From Paracoccaceae bacterium (GTDB taxonomy: Bacteria > Pseudomonadota > Alphaproteobacteria > Rhodobacterales > Rhodobacteraceae), in contig SPLB01000228.1 of the NCBI GenBank assembly GCA_004566265.1, forward strand, positions 1 through 8,042: a stretch of 8,042 nt of DNA, given 5' to 3'. The position numbers and the translations under genes were made by a program. Positions 5,642-8,042 of this stretch are shown one piece after another (position 1 is the first letter of the stretch; the number at the start of each line of letters is the position of its first letter). The notes under the pieces are model-generated. The model had not been told where the DNA came from. It was given only the letters and a program-made list of their open reading frames with translations, and did no database searches.

Positions 5642-6916
5642 CTACGTTTTCCACATATTGGGTTTTACAAGCAAGACTTGGACATCGGCCACATTTGTAC
5701 CGGTGCCGCCCGTGCGGATCAGGTCACCAGCGGCGTCAAGGGCACGGTAGCTGTCGTTGTTATTCAGCAACGCTTCGGGGTCTTCGCCGGACTGAGAAAT
5801 TCGGGACCAGCTTTCGGCATCGACCGCAGCGCCTGCTGCATCTGTCGGCCCGTCCCGTCCGTCGGTGCCACCAGAGAGGAACACCCAGTCGCTGGACGTG
5901 CCATCGCAAAGGCGTGCGATATGCAACGCCAGTTCCTGATTGCGTCCACCGCGCCCGTCACCGCGCAGCCGGACTGTGGTTTCGCCGCCAAATAGCAACG
6001 CGGTCGGGCGATCAACTTTTGCCTCTTTCAAAGACGTTGCAATTTTTTGGGCGGCATTTTCCACGTCGCCGATCAGCGCGTCGTCTACGATTACCCCTGC
6101 CCAGCCTGCGGCTTCGGCGCTCTTTTGCATGGCCAGAAGGCTCTGTTTGTTTGACCCGATCAGGGTATTCTGCGCCTCTGGTAAAACATCGTCCGGTGAA
6201 GGCGCAGCCTTCAGGCACGTTTGCACGGCGTCGGGCATGAGCGAAAATAAGTTTTTGTCTTGCAGGAGGTTGCGTGCATCCGTCGCGGTGCCCAGTGGTG
6301 CCACGGTCGGGCCGGATGCAATGGCCCGCAGGTCATCGCCAATCACATCAGACAGCAAAAACGCATGCACCGGCGCCGGGGCTGCCGCGCGCAGCAGACC
6401 ACCGCCTTTCAGCGCGGACAGCTGTTGGCGCACGAGATTCATTTCTGTAATCTCTAGGCCCGATGCCAAGAGAAGCGCGTTTGCTGCAGATTTATCCTGC
6501 AGGCTGAGACCGGCGCGCGGAGCAACCATGAGAGCAGACCCACCGCCCGAAATCAGGGCCAGCACCTGATCTTCCGCTTTGGTCTGCGCCAGCAATTCCA
6601 GTACCGCATGACCCGCAGCCGCGCTGCTTTCATCCGGAATGGGATGGGCGCCTGCGATAACCTTGGCGCCAGGCAGATCGCATAGGTTTTCAGGGTTGGT
6701 GACAGCCAGTGCGCCCGCAGGTTTCGGCAAATGCTCCAAAGCAGCCCGCGTCATTGGCACGGCTGCTTTTCCCACCGCGACCACAAACTGGCGCCCATTG
6801 GTGGGCAGCGCAGGCAAGGGGCGTGCATCTAGTTGACGTTTCACTGCGGCATGTGGGTCCGCGGCCGCAATGGCAGCTTGAAATAAGGCCATTGCCGTTT
6901 CGCGTAAGCGGCTCAT
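5642..6916 (-). CDS. class II glycerate 2-kinase (MOFRL family, GckA/TtuD-type)
   Basis: Phosphorylates D-glycerate to 2-phosphoglycerate with ATP, carrying carbon from glyoxylate, tartronate semialdehyde or hydroxypyruvate into lower glycolysis. The protein has 424 residues, normal for the class. The N-terminal DUF4147 domain shows 'VAVGKAA' (46-52), 'LISGGGSALM' (121-130), 'EMNLVRQQLSALKGGGLL' (158-175) and 'GDDLRAIASGPT' (193-204). The C-terminal MOFRL domain shows 'FGGETTV' (309-315), 'GRGGRNQELAL' (321-331), 'LSGGTDGRDGPTDAAGA' (347-363) and 'RTGGTGTNVAD' (401-411). GGGAG lies 7 bases before the ATG. Such proteins are sometimes labelled hydroxypyruvate reductase in databases, an older assignment; the motifs fit the kinase. 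It is divergent from allE, which suggests a role in glyoxylate assimilation from ureides, though it could also serve photorespiration-like or serine-cycle flux. Confidence 0.93.
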   Translation of the reverse strand: MSRLRETAMALFQAAIAAADPHAAVKRQLDARPLPALPTNGRQFVVAVGKAAVPMTRAALEHLPKPAGALAVTNPENLCDLPGAKVIAGAHPIPDESSAAAGHAVLELLAQTKAEDQVLALISGGGSALMVAPRAGLSLQDKSAANALLLASGLEITEMNLVRQQLSALKGGGLLRAAAPAPVHAFLLSDVIGDDLRAIASGPTVAPLGTATDARNLLQDKNLFSLMPDAVQTCLKAAPSPDDVLPEAQNTLIGSNKQSLLAMQKSAEAAGWAGVIVDDALIGDVENAAQKIATSLKEAKVDRPTALLFGGETTVRLRGDGRGGRNQELALHIARLCDGTSSDWVFLSGGTDGRDGPTDAAGAAVDAESWSRISQSGEDPEALLNNNDSYRALDAAGDLIRTGGTGTNVADVQVLLVKPNMWKT

Positions 6917-7037
6917 TTATGCGCTCCCTCTGTTATTGCTCACTATTCAGCGGGAGAGCACTCGGCTGCAAGGGGCTTTGGCATGGCTTTCAAATTTCCC
7001 CCAATAATCCTTCATGCGTTCCCGCAACCCTTTTACA

Positions 7038-7066
7038 TTGGCGCGAAAGCAGTCTCGGGGTTTGAT
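7038..7066 (+). promoter_or_regulatory. possible allE promoter
   Basis: TTGGCG (7038-7043) and TTTGAT (7061-7066), each 4 of 6 to consensus, are exactly 17 bases apart. Transcription would begin near 7073, about 20 bases before the ATG at 7095. The 178-base space between the divergent kinase and allE shows no clear operator palindrome. Confidence 0.3.
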
Positions 7067-7094
7067 AGGACCAACAATAGGAACAGGCGATGCG

Positions 7095-7925
<831 letters not shown>

Positions 7926-7929
7926 AGGG

Positions 7930-7960
7930 AAAGGTCCGCGCGATGCGGCCCCTTTGGTTT
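7930..7960 (+). terminator. allE terminator
   Basis: AAAGG (7930-7934) pairs with CCTTT (7951-7955) and CCGC (7936-7939) with GCGG (7945-7948), around the loop GCGAT, with T7935 opposite CC. GGTTT follows. It begins 4 bases after the allE stop. The weak T-tract is common in this group. Confidence 0.65.
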
Positions 7961-8042
7961 ACATGCCGTTCGGGTTCATAATCACGTTCGGGATGTTTTT
8001 GATCGCCTTGATCTCCAATTGAAAAACTAATGCCTCCTATCG

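Noticed and set aside
7963..8022. A 19-codon plus-strand ORF encoding a hydrophobic peptide ('MPFGFIITFGMFLIALISN') right after the allE terminator.
   Set aside because: No ribosome binding site and only 20 codons; the opposite strand is equally open over the same bases, so neither is supported.
7959..8038. A minus-strand frame ending 'IPNVIMNPNGM' with a perfect AGGAGG at 8038-8033.
   Set aside because: An in-frame TAG lies just upstream, the only start is TTG 14 bases from the AGGAGG, and the product would be 19 residues. It could be a short gene or a gene remnant but cannot be supported here.

Overview
The window looks like chromosomal DNA of an alphaproteobacterium, most likely a marine Rhodobacterales (Roseobacter-group) species. 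The reasons are moderately high GC, G/C-rich third codon positions, terminators with weak T-tracts, and proteins that read like Roseobacter versions of their families. This assignment is inferred from style; there is no rRNA or other marker gene.

Left part (1-2412, all minus strand). A conserved hypothetical protein with a degenerate HPt-like look (2029-2412) lies upstream of an M17 leucyl aminopeptidase (453-1850). The aminopeptidase stop codon overlaps the GTG start of an NlpC/P60 cell-wall hydrolase (456 to beyond base 1), which runs off the window just after its catalytic Cys. The aminopeptidase and hydrolase look translationally coupled, and together suggest breakdown or recycling of cell-wall or other peptides.

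Middle (2413-4548). About 720 bases (2413-3132) hold no recognisable gene. They do contain a terminator-like hairpin pointing rightward with no gene in front of it, plus a promoter-like pair upstream, so a small RNA is possible. Next, on the minus strand, is a full-length DUF3095 protein (3133-4293). Its N-terminal half carries the two-aspartate pattern of nucleotide-cyclase/GGDEF-type palm domains, and it has one possible membrane segment. A 255-base divergent intergenic region separates it from asd.

Right part (4549-8042). Aspartate-semialdehyde dehydrogenase (asd, plus strand) feeds lysine/diaminopimelate, threonine and methionine synthesis. It converges on a class II (MOFRL) glycerate 2-kinase (minus strand), with a strong hairpin between the two stops. 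The kinase is divergent from allE, (S)-ureidoglycine aminohydrolase (plus strand), which ends in a terminator. AllE acts in purine-ureide breakdown, whose carbon leaves as glyoxylate. Glycerate kinase is the usual last step bringing glyoxylate-derived glycerate into glycolysis, so this pair makes metabolic sense.

Overall this is mostly core metabolism. I see no phage, CRISPR, toxin-antitoxin or intact insertion sequence. The least explained parts are the DUF3095 protein, the HPt-like protein and the gene-free stretch at 2413-3132.
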